Origin: Alphaproteobacteria bacterium
GTDB lineage: Bacteria; Pseudomonadota; Alphaproteobacteria; SP197
Direction of reading: 5' to 3'
DNA: 6,216 nt
Assembly (NCBI GenBank): GCA_022822575.1
Contig: JAJEBJ010000372.1
Span: forward strand, 1 to 6,216
This document shows positions 5,948 to 6,216 of this stretch, one piece after another; the first letter of the stretch is position 1, and the number at the start of each line of letters is the position of its first letter. Position numbers and translations under genes: made by a program. Below the pieces are notes generated by a model. The model searched no databases. It was not told where the DNA came from and saw only the letters and a list, made by a program, of their open reading frames with translations.

Positions 5948-6216
5948 CTATCCGCCCGTGACACTCATGTGGCGGGCGACGCTCGGCCTCCTCGTTGCCC
6001 GGTCGATGATAAAGTCATGGCCCTTGGGCTTGCGGCCGATGGCCTTGCGGATGGCCGCTTCAAGCAGACCATCATCGGGAGACGTGCGCATGGGTGTCTT
6101 CAGGTCCGCGGAGTCTTCCTGGCCAAGGCACATGTAGAGGGTGCCGGTGCACGTCAACCGGACCCGGTTGCAGGATTCGCAGAAGTTGTGGGTCATCGGC
6201 GTGATGAAGCCGAGGC
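5948..6216 (-). CDS. moaA: GTP 3',8-cyclase MoaA, C-terminal part (start beyond window)
   Basis: MoaA is a radical SAM enzyme that rearranges GTP to the 3',8-cyclo intermediate in the first step of molybdenum cofactor synthesis. The visible 88 or so residues read LGFITPMTHNFCESCNRVRL and continue to YMCLGQED. They carry the Cys-x2-Cys-x13-Cys motif that binds the second [4Fe-4S] cluster, which contacts GTP. HDFIIDR and the terminal HMSVTGG follow; the Gly-Gly tail is a conserved functional element of MoaA. The gene stops at TAG 5950-5948. The frame is open to the window edge, so the radical SAM N-terminus lies to the right. It heads the operon seen here, with the two deacylases downstream. 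Confidence 0.95.
   Translation of the reverse strand, partial: LGFITPMTHNFCESCNRVRLTCTGTLYMCLGQEDSADLKTPMRTSPDDGLLEAAIRKAIGRKPKGHDFIIDRATRRPSVARHMSVTGG

Noticed and set aside
1..6216. CRISPR array or defence cluster
   Set aside because: No regularly spaced repeats and no cas-like or toxin-antitoxin genes are seen; the only defence-like gene is the dead methyltransferase fragment.

Overview
The window is GC-rich and mostly read leftward (minus strand). It joins an intact, core-looking operon on the right to about 3.5 kb of decaying mobile-element DNA on the left. The style of the MoaA C-terminus, the Cys-type tRNA 3' end and the IS1634-like transposase suggest a proteobacterium, most likely alphaproteobacterial. 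That assignment is inference from protein and RNA style, not a database match.

Left part (1-3600). Positions 93-120 are an exact 3' half of a tRNA: T arm, acceptor strand, U discriminator and encoded CCA, best fitting tRNA-Cys. No normal 5' half precedes it, so it looks like an attachment-site remnant or a degenerate tRNA-like gene. After a gene-poor stretch comes a truncated, frameshifted beta-class DNA methyltransferase (578-909, plus). Next is an apparently intact small exported Trp-rich protein (1032-1526, minus). Behind it lies a tyrosine-recombinase integrase (1577-2666, minus) broken by at least four frame changes; every catalytic residue can still be read if the frames are joined. The DNA upstream of the integrase (2733-2841) is dense in short direct and inverted repeats that could be recombinase arm sites. 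An internally deleted, frameshifted IS1634-type transposase (2931-3508, minus) closes the block. The picture is a dead tRNA-targeting integrative element that also took an IS insertion.

Right part (3695-6216). Three minus-strand genes are packed with gaps of 13 and 8 bases. They are the 3' end of moaA (molybdenum cofactor synthesis; its start lies beyond the window) and two tandem paralogous zinc-dependent deacylases of the succinylglutamate desuccinylase/aspartoacylase family. All three have intact family motifs and look functional. Why two AstE-like deacylases follow moaA is not evident.

No complete novel defence or mobile system is visible. The points most worth a second look are the intact exported protein among pseudogenes, the tRNA-like left end, the repeat cluster at the integrase, and the moaA-linked deacylase pair.
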